From Pirellulaceae bacterium (lineage in GTDB: Bacteria > Planctomycetota > Planctomycetia > Pirellulales > Thermoguttaceae), in contig JAAYCB010000290.1 of NCBI GenBank assembly GCA_012744395.1, positions 1-47,285 on the forward strand: a stretch of 47,285 bases of DNA. Direction: 5' to 3'. The notes under the pieces were generated by a model that was not told the origin of the DNA, made no database searches, and saw only the letters and a program-made list of their open reading frames with translations. A program made the translations under genes and the position numbers. Below, piece by piece: positions 29,811 to 38,686 of the stretch (position 1 is the first letter of the stretch; each line of letters starts with the position of its first letter).

Positions 29811-32414
29811 TCATTCCACCGCGAATCCGCGCCTCGCCGCCTCTTCCAGCTCCGCCCGGATGCGATCCTCGTCGACCCCACGCGCGGCCGCGGATTCCTC
29901 GATCGACAGCCCCGCCGCGGCGAGCCGCCACGTCCAGTAGCAGCTTGGCCGCTCGTCGATGCTTGGCGTGCTCGGTTCGTCCTCGCCGGGCGGGGAATCG
30001 GCGGGCGGCGGCCCGCCGGCGGCGGGAGTCTCGGCAACCAGGTCGAGCAACTCGCGGCCATATTGCTCCAGTTTCCGCTGGCCGATGCCGCCGATCTCCA
30101 GCAGGGCCGCGCGGCTTTGCGGGCGCGCCGCGGCCAATTCCTCGAGCGTCCGGTTGCTACAGACCAGGTAGAGCGGCAGGCCCGACTGTTCGGCCTTCTT
30201 CCGCCGCCAGGCCTTCAGCCGGTCAAGCAATCCGGCGTCGATCTCCAGCTCGGCCCGCCGCGGCTCGGCCGCTTCGCGCAACCGGCTCGGCCGTCCGCTG
30301 ATTTTGTCCAGGAGGTAGCCGGGTACCGGCAACACGCCGGCATACTCCGCGCCCCCCTTCATCAGGTCGATTCCCGCCGAGGTCAGTTCGAGCACCGGCC
30401 GGTGCGGGTCGACGTTGGTCTGCGCGAGGTGCCCGGTGGCCAGCAGGGCTTCAAGCAGGATCACGACCTCCGGCTGCGTGAGGTGCTCGAGCAGCCCGAA
30501 CGTGCTGAGCTGATCGAGGCCGAGCCTGGCCATCCTGGCGGAGGCGGAGCCGCAGAGCATCTGGGCGATGAGCATCTTGCCGCAGCGCAACCGCCGCTGG
30601 ACGCGGGCCACGCCGCTCAGCGCGATCCGCAGGGTCTTGATCGCCTCGTCGCTGAGTCCCGCCGGTGCGGGCGGGGCGGTCGCTTCGCCCGTCGGGCCGC
30701 ATTCGCCCGTCCGGCCGCAGTTGTCGCAATGCCCGCAGGCCCGACCGTCCCGCTCGCCGAAATAGTCGAGAATCTGCCGCTGGCGGCACTCCGGGCTGAG
30801 GGCGAACTGGACCACGCGGTTGAGCTTCTCGTACTCGGCGGCCTTGCGCTTCTCAACGGCCTCGAAGTCCAGGCCGAGCTGGTCGAACGGCGTCTCCCGA
30901 TCGAGCATGCGGATCGCCCGGCCGCGGAACGGCGGCACGTAGTCGAACGCGTCGAGTTCGTTCAGTTCGCGGAGCGCGGCCGAGACCGAGGGCGGTTCCA
31001 GTCCGGTCATGCCGGCGAGCCGGGCGGGCGGGAAAAACACGGTCTCGCGGCGCCGCGAGCCGACGATCTCCTCGACGGCGCGCAACACGGCCCGCCGTGT
31101 CGTCGCCCGCTTCGGCAGCAGGTCGACCAGCGTCGGCAGGTCGCTTTCGATGCGGACGGCCGCGCGATTCTCGGAGGACACGAGCCGTTGCAGCACCCCG
31201 GCCGATTCGAGCATCTGTTCGCAGACCCCGATCCCCTCGGCGCCGATCGGCAGCGCGAGCCGCTCCTTGATCTCCTGCTGCGTCAGCTCGATCGGATCGG
31301 CCTCGACCGAGGCGAGGTACTCGTAGACGAGTTCGACGTTCTCCCGCCCCGGGTAGGCGCTTTCGATGAACCATTCCTGGATGTAGCGGTCGGCGGCGTT
31401 GTAGAGCAGGAGGCATTGCGAAGGCTGGCCGTCGCGGCCGGCGCGCCCCGCCTCCTGGTAATAGCCCTCCAGCGTGCCCGGCAGGTTGTAGTGGACGACG
31501 AACCGCACGTCGCGCTTGTCGATCCCCATCCCGAAGGCGGTGGTGGCGACGATGATCTCGGCGCGGCCCTGCATGAACGCATCCTGGGCCGCCTTGCGAT
31601 CGTCGGGCATCAGGCCCGCGTGGTAGGCCACGACCCGCCGCCGGAGCCGCCCGGCCGCCATCTCGGCGACCTCCTCCGTCCGCTTGCGCGTCGAGGCATA
31701 GATGATCCCCGGGCCCGGCGACTGCTGGAGGAATTCGATCAGCCGCTCGGACTTCTCGCGCTCGCCCCGCGTGATCCAGACGCGGTAGAAGAGATTCTCC
31801 CGCGCGAAACCGCGAATGAACGTCTGGGGGTTCGCCAGGCCGAGTTGTGCGATGATGTCGCGCCGGACCGCGTCGGTCGCCGTCGCCGTCAGGGCGATCG
31901 TCGTCGGGTTGCCGAGCAGCCGGCGGAAGCTTCCCAGCCGGGCGTAGTCGGGGCGGAAATCGTGGCCCCACTGGCTGATGCAATGCGCCTCGTCGACCGC
32001 CAGCAGGCGCAGCCGCGCGCCCCGGATTGCCTCCAGGAACCGGCTGCTGCGGAACCGTTCCGGCACCACGTAGACGATCCGCACCTCGCCGCCGGCGATC
32101 GCATCCAGGCGGCCCTGCTGCTCGCCCGGGCTGAGCGTGCTGTTGATGTACGTGACCGGCAGGCCCAGGCCGCGGAGCTGGTCGACCTGGTCCTTCATCA
32201 ACGCGATCAGCGGCGAGACGACCAGCGTCAACCCGTCGAGCACCAGCGCCGGCAACTGGTAGCAGAGGCTCTTGCCTCCGCCGGTCGGCATTACGCACAG
32301 GCAATCGCGACCCGCCAGCACGGCGCGGATCACCTCTTCCTGGCCGAGCCGGAAGCCGGACAGCCCGAATCGGCTCAGATAGGATTCGATCCTGGCGGGT
32401 TCGGAAGCGGACAT
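29811..32414 (-). CDS. recQ: ATP-dependent DNA helicase RecQ
   Basis: An 867-residue superfamily 2 helicase for recombination and fork repair. Walker A PTGGGKS (Lys48), DEAH at 141-144, SAT-like ALTATAT, motif VI region [15 protein letters not shown]. Next come the RecQ zinc site (Cys in PECRQRQ, then ACGHCDNC), a winged-helix region, an HRDC domain (about 723-795, [14 protein letters not shown]) and a C-terminal helix-turn-helix ([21 protein letters not shown]_40-like). It is longer than E. coli RecQ (about 610) because of an extended winged-helix linker and this tail. ATG 32414 is preferred: the GTG at 32468 lies at or upstream of the predicted transcription start. It is probably monocistronic. 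Confidence 0.95.
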   Translation of the reverse strand: MSASEPARIESYLSRFGLSGFRLGQEEVIRAVLAGRDCLCVMPTGGGKSLCYQLPALVLDGLTLVVSPLIALMKDQVDQLRGLGLPVTYINSTLSPGEQQGRLDAIAGGEVRIVYVVPERFRSSRFLEAIRGARLRLLAVDEAHCISQWGHDFRPDYARLGSFRRLLGNPTTIALTATATDAVRRDIIAQLGLANPQTFIRGFARENLFYRVWITRGEREKSERLIEFLQQSPGPGIIYASTRKRTEEVAEMAAGRLRRRVVAYHAGLMPDDRKAAQDAFMQGRAEIIVATTAFGMGIDKRDVRFVVHYNLPGTLEGYYQEAGRAGRDGQPSQCLLLYNAADRYIQEWFIESAYPGRENVELVYEYLASVEADPIELTQQEIKERLALPIGAEGIGVCEQMLESAGVLQRLVSSENRAAVRIESDLPTLVDLLPKRATTRRAVLRAVEEIVGSRRRETVFFPPARLAGMTGLEPPSVSAALRELNELDAFDYVPPFRGRAIRMLDRETPFDQLGLDFEAVEKRKAAEYEKLNRVVQFALSPECRQRQILDYFGERDGRACGHCDNCGRTGECGPTGEATAPPAPAGLSDEAIKTLRIALSGVARVQRRLRCGKMLIAQMLCGSASARMARLGLDQLSTFGLLEHLTQPEVVILLEALLATGHLAQTNVDPHRPVLELTSAGIDLMKGGAEYAGVLPVPGYLLDKISGRPSRLREAAEPRRAELEIDAGLLDRLKAWRRKKAEQSGLPLYLVCSNRTLEELAAARPQSRAALLEIGGIGQRKLEQYGRELLDLVAETPAAGGPPPADSPPGEDEPSTPSIDERPSCYWTWRLAAAGLSIEESAAARGVDEDRIRAELEEAARRGFAVE

Positions 32415-32470
32415 CGGCAGCGCGCTGGGCGAGAGGGGTGCTGATCCACGTTCTTGCCGCGAAACCACCC

Positions 32471-32498
32471 ATTATAGCGGGGCGCCCCCCGATGTGAA
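32471..32498 (-). promoter_or_regulatory. Strong sigma-70-like promoter of recQ
   Basis: Reverse strand: TTCACA (32493-32498, 5/6), 16-bp spacer, TATAAT (32471-32476, 6/6). It is the best promoter in the window. Start near 32464, leader about 50 nt. Confidence 0.6.
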
Positions 32499-32587
32499 AC
32501 CATGAACAGCAATGCAAACCGCAGCTTGCCCACTCTCCTGGATCAAGGTCCAGCCGGCGTCTCCCCGTCTGCCAACGGCGGGGGAGC

Positions 32588-32887
32588 TCAAACCGGCCCC
32601 ACGTAGCTCCAGCGCCCTCGCCCGTCGGCTTCCACGGTACAGGCGAGCCCCACGTCGCGGAGGGCATTGAAGACCTGCTCGAGCGCCTTGTCGCCGAAGT
32701 TGGGAATCGCCAGCAACCGCTCGCGCGTGCAGTTGAGCAGGTCTTCCACGAGCAGCACGCCGTCGTCTTCAAGAAAATTGACCGTGCGGACGGGCAGGTT
32801 CAACTGGGCCACGGGCGATTGGAGGACTTCGGCGAAACGCTTGCGGCGAAGATCCGCTTTCGGCAACGGGACTCTTGTTTTCGACAT
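32588..32887 (-). CDS. Stand-alone RNA polymerase alpha C-terminal-domain protein
   Basis: A 99-residue protein. Residues 29-82 align end to end with the E. coli alpha-CTD: LNLPVRTVNFLEDDGVLLVE and LLNCTRERLLAIPNFGDKAL. By that alignment Arg34, Asn37, Gly65 and Lys67 match the DNA-contacting R265, N268, G296 and K298, while C269, K271 and S299 are Phe, Glu and Ala. The first 25 residues are basic. There is no alpha N-terminal domain, so it cannot assemble polymerase; a DNA-binding transcription modulator is likely, or simply a nucleic-acid-binding helix-hairpin-helix protein. A strong GGGAGGGAG precedes ATG 32887. It is monocistronic with a perfect -10 at 32972. Confidence 0.85.
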   Translation of the reverse strand: MSKTRVPLPKADLRRKRFAEVLQSPVAQLNLPVRTVNFLEDDGVLLVEDLLNCTRERLLAIPNFGDKALEQVFNALRDVGLACTVEADGRGRWSYVGPV

Positions 32888-33433
32888 GGGCTCCCTCCCT
32901 CTAGGTCGGAGTCGTGCAGCGAGACAGACCGTCGCACGCGCGGCCGCACAACCGCCGCGCGTGCAAGCGGGATTATAACACCCGCGGGCGATTTCTGCCG
33001 AGAGTGGGCGTGAAATTTCCACCACGAAACCGGGCAAGGAATGCTAGCAGTGCCAGCACTCCCCGCCGCCGCCCTCCTCTGCCAGGGCCAATCGGCAACC
33101 TCTCGGGCCGCGCGCCAGACAGCCGGTTGCCGTCCGATCACACTTGGGGCAGAAGGCGAAGTCGCCGGTTTTATCGGCAATCAGGCCCGTCAGGACGGCT
33201 CTTGCGCTTTATTCCGGCCAGCAGACGCCATCCCCCCCGGGAGAGTCTCCGTCTTAAGAAGGTGGTGGTTGAAGCCGGCCGTCAGGCCAGATAGCATGCA
33301 GAGAAGGGACCCTTGCGGGGCGCCCCCCTGCTTGCGGACCGGATCGCGGCGGTATCGCCCCAAACCGCGCCCCCACAATCCGGCCGGTCGAACGCCGGCC
33401 TGGACGCGTTCAAGAAGAAGACTGCCGATCCTG
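32888..33433. other. Divergent intergenic region, 546 bp
   Basis: It lies between the leftward alpha-CTD gene and the rightward polyphosphate operon. It holds the alpha-CTD gene's promoter. No gene is supported: the reading frames have irregular codon use and no ribosome site. I could not find a clear promoter for the polyphosphate operon, although GTCTTAAGAAGG near 33251 is unusually AT-rich. Confidence 0.5.
32972..33001 (-). promoter_or_regulatory. Candidate promoter of the alpha-CTD-like gene, -10 inside an inverted repeat
   Basis: Reverse strand: TCGGCA (32996-33001, 4/6), 18-bp spacer, TATAAT (32972-32977, 6/6). The -10 is framed by GCGGG (about 32967-32971) and CCCGC (about 32981-32985), so a repressor could sit over it. 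Confidence 0.45.
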
Positions 33434-34519
33434 ATGAAAACCGCGGACATTCCCAGCCACCGACTGCTCACGGTTCGATATCTGCGCAAGCAGGCCAAGC
33501 AGTTGTCCGATCAGCTTGCCGGCGTCCGGGAGGGGGAGGATATCGAATTTGTCCACCGCGGGCGGGTCGCCTGCCGCCGTCTGCGCTCGGTCCTGAAGAT
33601 GAGCGATTGGCTGAACAAGCGGCAGTTGAAGGCCTGGCGGAAGGAGGTCCGCAAGCTGCTGAAAGGGATGGGCAAGGCCCGCGACAAGGACGTGCAGATT
33701 GAATTCCTCTGGGACTATCTTGCCGGGATCGGCGATCGCAGCCTGCTGCCGGGGATCGCCCGCGTGGCCATCGGGCTCGAGCACGCCCGCGAACAGCTTC
33801 AGGCGGATGTCGTAGCGGCGGTCGACCGTGCCGAAGCGAGCGGGGTGATCGGCGAGATGCTCGCCACGTCGAAGGCGGCGCTCGAGGAGTTGGAGCAAGC
33901 GCACGTGCGGCTCGACGGCCACGCGCTGTTTTTGCGCCTGGAGGGGCAGCTTGGGGAGAAGTTGAGCGAATTTCTCGACCACCAGGATTCGCTCGCCGAC
34001 CCGCAAGACGAGCAGGGGCATCACCTGATGCGGATTGCCGCCAAACAGCTCCGGTATACGATGGAGATATGCCAGCCGGCATACCGGGGCCGGCTCGATG
34101 GATTCGTGGTGACGATCAAGAGGATCCAGTCCTATCTGGGCGAGATTCACGACTGCGACGTCTGGATCGAGCACCTGGCGGCGACGCTCGGCGAGGAGGG
34201 GAAGCGGTTGGCGGAGACGTTCGGCTATGGCCGCCGCATCGGTCGGTTGGCCAAGGGGATCGAGCATCTGCGGAGCGAGCGCCGCCAGAGGCGGGTTGGC
34301 CTGTTCAACGAGCTGCTGGACTACTGCCAGGAGTTGGACCACGGCGACTACTGGGGAGGGCTGCGCGAATTGGCCGGCCAGTCCGCGGTGCTCGGGAACG
34401 TGCCGCCCGGCGGCGGCCAGTCGTCCGCTCCGGCCGCGGAGGCGGCCGCGAACGATCGGCGGCCGGCCGGCATCGCGCCCCAGCCGCTGCTCCATGCCTC
34501 GGCGGAGAACTGGACCTGA
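33434..34519 (+). CDS. CHAD-domain protein, probable polyphosphate binder
   Basis: A 361-residue, largely helical cytoplasmic protein. The CHAD domain occupies about 10-300: VRYLRKQAKQLSDQL, FVHRGRVACRRLRSVLKM, a basic stretch LKAWRKEVRKLLKGMGKARDKDVQIEFL, HHLMRIAAKQLRYTMEI and YLGEIHDCDVW. The conserved His and Lys/Arg residues line a surface that binds polyphosphate in characterised members. The tail (about 310-361) is Gly/Ala/Pro-rich and probably disordered. It is first in a rightward operon with Ppx/GppA and PPK1 (101 and 47 bp gaps), which strongly supports a polyphosphate role: granule targeting or protection of the polymer. Confidence 0.9.
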   Translation: MKTADIPSHRLLTVRYLRKQAKQLSDQLAGVREGEDIEFVHRGRVACRRLRSVLKMSDWLNKRQLKAWRKEVRKLLKGMGKARDKDVQIEFLWDYLAGIGDRSLLPGIARVAIGLEHAREQLQADVVAAVDRAEASGVIGEMLATSKAALEELEQAHVRLDGHALFLRLEGQLGEKLSEFLDHQDSLADPQDEQGHHLMRIAAKQLRYTMEICQPAYRGRLDGFVVTIKRIQSYLGEIHDCDVWIEHLAATLGEEGKRLAETFGYGRRIGRLAKGIEHLRSERRQRRVGLFNELLDYCQELDHGDYWGGLRELAGQSAVLGNVPPGGGQSSAPAAEAAANDRRPAGIAPQPLLHASAENWT

Positions 34520-34620
34520 GCCGCGGCGGCAACCGCGGGCGCGGGGCGTGCCGGCCGGCGCGCGGGGGCGCGTGCCGGCGGAGGTGCGGGGCTGGTTTAC
34601 GAAGAAGGCGAGACGTCTCG

Positions 34621-36186
34621 ATGCAGGGTAGTCAGTCGGCAGCGGAGAACCCGGTCGGCGCGCGGACCGTGGCGGCGATCGATATGGGGTCGAACTCGGT
34701 GCGGATGGTGATCGCCGAGGTGCTGTCCGACGGCCGCATCGAGTGGCTCGAACGCTTGCACCGGGGCGTCCGGCTGGGCCAGGACACCTTCCGGCGCGGC
34801 CGCCTCGGCAACCGGAGCATGAGCGCGGCGCTGGCCGTGCTCCGCGACTACCGGCAGATGCTCGACCTCTACCGCGTCGAGAAGATCCGCGCCGTGGCGA
34901 CCAGCGCGGTCCGCGAGGCGATCAACTGCGACACGTTCCTCGACCGCGTCTTCATGGCCACGGGGCTGAACGTGGAGGTGATCAGCACGTCGGAAGAGAG
35001 CAGCCTGACCGTCTCGGCCGTCCGCCGCGCCGTGCCGGCCGACTCGGTGGTCAACCGCGGCCGCGCCCTGATCGCCGACGTTGGCGGCGGCAGCACGCTG
35101 CTGATCGTGCTCGAAGAGGGGGAGATCGCCAATTCGCTCAGCCTGCGGCTGGGCTCCGTCCGGCTTCAGGAGATGTTCCCCACCGGACAGGAGTCGGCCG
35201 ACCGCTCCTCCGACGTGTTGAGCCGGCACATCAGCAAGGCGGTTGCCGCCGCCGAGGGGTCGGTCCGGCTCGACGAAATCCGCTCCCTGGTGGCCGTCGG
35301 CGGCGACGTCCGCTTCGCCGCGCGGAAGATCCGTGCAGCGACCGCCTTGCAGGACCTGTACTGCGTCTCCGCCGCCGACTTCAATCGGCTCGTCTCCGCC
35401 TGCCGGCGACTCTCCGTGGAGCAGGCCGCGCGGAAGTACGGCCTGCCGATCGCCGATGCGCAGACCTTGACCCCGGCGCTGTTGGTCTACCAGTCGCTGC
35501 TGCGGAGGACAAAGGCCACATCGATGTTCGTCTCGCGGGTCTCGATGCGCGACGGACTGCTGCTGGAACTGGCGCGGAACGCGTCGGGCGAGGAGGACGC
35601 GCAGGCCGCCGAGGGAACGCGGCATTCGGCCACCAAGCTGGCGGAGAAATACCGCGTCGACCGGCAGCACGCCAAGGACGTGGCGCGGCTCTCCGTCCGA
35701 CTGTTCGACGAGTTCCAGGCGGACCACGGGCTCGGCCCGCGGCAACGGCTGCTGCTCGAGGTCGCCGCGCTGCTCCACGAAGTGGGCGGCTACGTAGCGG
35801 CCCCTTCCCATCATAAGCACAGCTTCTACCTGATCCGCTATTCGGAAATCTTCGGCCTCCGCCCCCGCGAAATCGAGATCGTCGCCCACATCGCCCGCTA
35901 CCACCGCCGCAGCGGGCCCAAACCCGGGCACATGGACTACATGAGCCTGCCCCGCGAGCCGCGCGTGATGATCAGCAAGCTGGCCGCGCTGCTGCGGACG
36001 GCGGACGCCATCTGCCGCGGCCAGATCCGCGACGTCCAGTCGCTCCGCTTCGAACGGCAGGGAGACGACCTGGTGATCACCGTGCCTGGGGTGAACAACT
36101 TGGGGCTGGAGCGGAAGGCGATTGCCGACAAAGGCGCCATGTTCGAGGATATCTACGGGATGAAGATCCGCCTGGAAGAGGTTTGA
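34621..36186 (+). CDS. ppx: Ppx/GppA exopolyphosphatase / pppGpp phosphohydrolase
   Basis: A 521-residue ASKHA-fold phosphatase. Phosphate loops: AAIDMGSNSVRM (18-29) and IADVGGGST with Asp153; ATSAVREA and the acidic TSEESSL loop (the catalytic Glu region) lie between. The C-terminal half has the helical HD-like domain in LLHEVGG (His386-Glu387), HHKHSFYLI and VAHIARYHRR, as in E. coli Ppx, so this is a long Ppx form and not the short type. It degrades polyphosphate from the ends and may act on pppGpp. The symbol is given for family; Ppx and GppA cannot be separated here. It is the middle gene of the polyphosphate operon. Confidence 0.92.
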   Translation: MQGSQSAAENPVGARTVAAIDMGSNSVRMVIAEVLSDGRIEWLERLHRGVRLGQDTFRRGRLGNRSMSAALAVLRDYRQMLDLYRVEKIRAVATSAVREAINCDTFLDRVFMATGLNVEVISTSEESSLTVSAVRRAVPADSVVNRGRALIADVGGGSTLLIVLEEGEIANSLSLRLGSVRLQEMFPTGQESADRSSDVLSRHISKAVAAAEGSVRLDEIRSLVAVGGDVRFAARKIRAATALQDLYCVSAADFNRLVSACRRLSVEQAARKYGLPIADAQTLTPALLVYQSLLRRTKATSMFVSRVSMRDGLLLELARNASGEEDAQAAEGTRHSATKLAEKYRVDRQHAKDVARLSVRLFDEFQADHGLGPRQRLLLEVAALLHEVGGYVAAPSHHKHSFYLIRYSEIFGLRPREIEIVAHIARYHRRSGPKPGHMDYMSLPREPRVMISKLAALLRTADAICRGQIRDVQSLRFERQGDDLVITVPGVNNLGLERKAIADKGAMFEDIYGMKIRLEEV

Positions 36187-36233
36187 AGCCCGATCCCGGA
36201 GCCGATCGACGATCGGGCCCGTTCGGAGAAGAG

Positions 36234-38351
36234 ATGGCCAAGATTAACCTGAAATCGCCGGAACTCTACATCAACCGCGAGCTGAGCTGGCTCGAATTCA
36301 ACGACCGCGTGCTCCGCGAAGGCCTGAACGGCGAATTGCCCCTCCTCGAGCGGTTGAAGTTCCTGGCGATCGTCAGCGCCAACCTCGACGAGTTCTTCAT
36401 GATCCGCGTGGCCGGATTGATGCAGCAGCGATCGGCCAAAGTCCGCAAGCGCGACATCGCCGGGATGACGCCGACCCAGCAGCTCCAGGCAATCTCAGCA
36501 CGCGTGCACCGGATGTTTGCCGAACAGTCCGCCGGAATTCGCCAGGTCCTCGGCAAGCTGGCCGAGCACGGGCTCTGCGTGTTCGAACCCCGTGACTGGT
36601 CGCCGGAGCAGCGCGCGTTCCTCAGTGGCTTGTTCACCCGCGAGCTCCATCCGGTGCTCACGCCGATGGCCCTGGAGGACCTGGATCCGCAGCCCCTGCT
36701 GCCCGGGCTACAGCTTCACGTGGCGCTTCAGCTCCTCGTCGAGACGGAGCGCGGCCGCGAGAAACGCGTCGCGGTGGTCCCCGTCCCCAGCCGCCTGCCG
36801 CGGTTCGTCCACCTGCCCTGCGAGTCGGAGGTCCACCTGGCGCGGCTGGAGGACGTCATCGCCGAGCACGCTGAATTGCTGTTCCCCGGCTGCGAGGTCC
36901 TCTCCAGGACCCTCTTCCGCATCACCCGCGACGCCGACGTGGCGATCCAGGACGACGACGCCAGCGATCTGCTGACCGTCGTGGAGGAGGCGGTGATCGC
37001 GCGGCGCCGCCGCGGCGCTGTCCGGCTGACGGTCTCCGCGGGCCTCGCGCCCGAGCTGCTGCGGTGGCTCAAGGGATGGCTCGGCCTCCGCACCGAGGAA
37101 GTCTACGAGGTCGACGGCATGCTCGACGCCCGGGCGCTTCGGCAGCTTGTGGCGCTGCCCCGCTTCGAGTCGCTCGCCGACGCCGACTGGCCCCCCCAGA
37201 CTCCCCGCGACCTGATCGGATCGGAGAACATCTGGCAGACGATCCGCGACCAGGACGTGATGCTCTTCCATCCCTACGAGACGTTCGATCGCGTGGTCCA
37301 GCTCGTCGAGGAGGCCGCCGCGGACAGCGACGTCCTGGCGATCAAGCAGACCCTCTACCGGACAAGCGGCAATTCCCCCATCGTCAAAGCCCTCGGACGC
37401 GCGGCGGCAAACGGCAAGGAGGTGACCGTGCTCGTCGAATTGAAGGCCCGGTTCGACGAAGCGGCGAACGTCGGCTGGGCACGCCAGCTCGAGAACGCCG
37501 GCTGCCACGTGATCTACGGGATCGCCGGACTGAAGACCCACGCCAAGGCCCTGTTGATTGTCCGCCGCGAATCGGGCCGCATCCAGCGCTACGTGCACCT
37601 CGCCACCGGCAACTACAACGACAGCACCGCCAGACTCTATTCCGACGTCGGCCTGATCACCTCCAACCGCGAACTGGCCGCCGACGTGGCCGCGTTCTTC
37701 AACCTCTTGACCGGCTATTCCGAGGCCGTCGGCTGGTCGCGGCTGACCGTCGAACCGCGGCGGCTCAAGGAGCGGTTCGTCGAATTGATCGAACGCGAGG
37801 TCGAGGTCTCAACAGCCGAGATGCCCGGCCTGGTGATGGCCAAGGTCAACTCCCTCGAACATCCGGAGATTTGCGAGGCCCTGTATCGCGCCAGCCAGGC
37901 CGGCGTCCAGGTCCTGCTCAACGTGCGGGGCATCTGCTGCCTGAAGCCGGGGGTCAAGGGCGTGTCCGAGAACATCGAAGTCCGCTCGATCATCGATCGC
38001 TACCTGGAGCACGCCCGGATCTTCTACTTCCGCAACGGCGGCCACGAGGAGGTCTACCTTTCGAGTGCCGACTGGATGCGGCGGAACCTGGACAACCGCC
38101 TCGAAATCGTGTTTCCCGTCATCAGCGAGACGGTTCGCCGCCGGCTGATCGGCATCCTGGAGACCTATTTTGCCGACAACGTCAAGGCCCGCCGGCTCCT
38201 GCCGGATGGATCCTACCAGCCGGTGCCCCGCTCGGGCCGCCGCATCCGCGCGCAGGAGGCGTTCTACCGGGAGGCCGTCGAGGCCGTCCGCGCCGCCGAA
38301 CAGACCCTCGTCCGCTTCCGGCCCCTGAAAAGCCCCGAGACCGAAGGGTAA
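36234..38351 (+). CDS. ppk1: Polyphosphate kinase 1
   Basis: A 705-residue enzyme transferring the ATP gamma-phosphate to growing polyphosphate. N-terminal domain opens NRELSWLEFNDRVL, then SANLDEFFMIRVAGL. The catalytic domains contain LYRTSGNSPIV, His436 in LKTHAKALLIVRRE (E. coli H435, the phosphorylated His), HLATGNYND, and His593 in RYLEHARIFYF (E. coli H592). Length is normal for PPK1. ATG 36234 carries GGAGAAGAG directly upstream; a TTG inside the ppx stop region (36183) is rejected. Last gene of the operon. No convincing terminator follows. Confidence 0.96.
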   Translation: MAKINLKSPELYINRELSWLEFNDRVLREGLNGELPLLERLKFLAIVSANLDEFFMIRVAGLMQQRSAKVRKRDIAGMTPTQQLQAISARVHRMFAEQSAGIRQVLGKLAEHGLCVFEPRDWSPEQRAFLSGLFTRELHPVLTPMALEDLDPQPLLPGLQLHVALQLLVETERGREKRVAVVPVPSRLPRFVHLPCESEVHLARLEDVIAEHAELLFPGCEVLSRTLFRITRDADVAIQDDDASDLLTVVEEAVIARRRRGAVRLTVSAGLAPELLRWLKGWLGLRTEEVYEVDGMLDARALRQLVALPRFESLADADWPPQTPRDLIGSENIWQTIRDQDVMLFHPYETFDRVVQLVEEAAADSDVLAIKQTLYRTSGNSPIVKALGRAAANGKEVTVLVELKARFDEAANVGWARQLENAGCHVIYGIAGLKTHAKALLIVRRESGRIQRYVHLATGNYNDSTARLYSDVGLITSNRELAADVAAFFNLLTGYSEAVGWSRLTVEPRRLKERFVELIEREVEVSTAEMPGLVMAKVNSLEHPEICEALYRASQAGVQVLLNVRGICCLKPGVKGVSENIEVRSIIDRYLEHARIFYFRNGGHEEVYLSSADWMRRNLDNRLEIVFPVISETVRRRLIGILETYFADNVKARRLLPDGSYQPVPRSGRRIRAQEAFYREAVEAVRAAEQTLVRFRPLKSPETEG

Positions 38352-38686
38352 CCGAATTCATCCAGGAGCGATTGGTGGGGTGGCGCCGGCGCGTTGGTTA
38401 TCGCGAACGGCTCGGTTCCCGATTCTTCTGGGAAACCTCGTCAAACGGCCTGAACGCAGGAGTATCTGCCGGTTATGCCGATTATTCGTGTGGGGCACTC
38501 TCGGCCGCCCCGGGGCCGGCGGTAGACGGCCCGCGCGCCGAAGGACCGGATAGCGGAGCGCACATCGGAGGCGGACCTTCCGGCTTGCAATCCGGCTCGG
38601 CCTGCTGTCTACTGTCTTCGGGATGATCGGCCTTCAGCCGGTTGATTTCCGCGTTTCCGCATCAACCTCGCCGCCTCGGTGCTCCC
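38352..38686. other. Intergenic region, 335 bp
   Basis: It separates the polyphosphate operon from the GH5 operon. It holds one promoter candidate (38585-38613) and no supported gene. Confidence 0.5.
38585..38613 (+). promoter_or_regulatory. Candidate promoter of the GH5 / FAD oxidoreductase operon
   Basis: TTGCAA (38585-38590, 4/6), 17-bp spacer, TCTACT (38608-38613, 4/6). Start near 38620, leader about 65 nt before ATG 38687. Confidence 0.33.

Noticed and set aside
29808..32444. An 878-codon open frame antisense to recQ
   Set aside because: It mirrors recQ codon positions, as expected when GC-rich third positions remove stops on the other strand; Pro/Arg/Asp-rich with no domain or ribosome site.
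30853..32772. A 639-codon leftward frame overlapping recQ in another phase
   Set aside because: Arg/Gly-rich translation without motifs; recQ motifs are all in the other phase.
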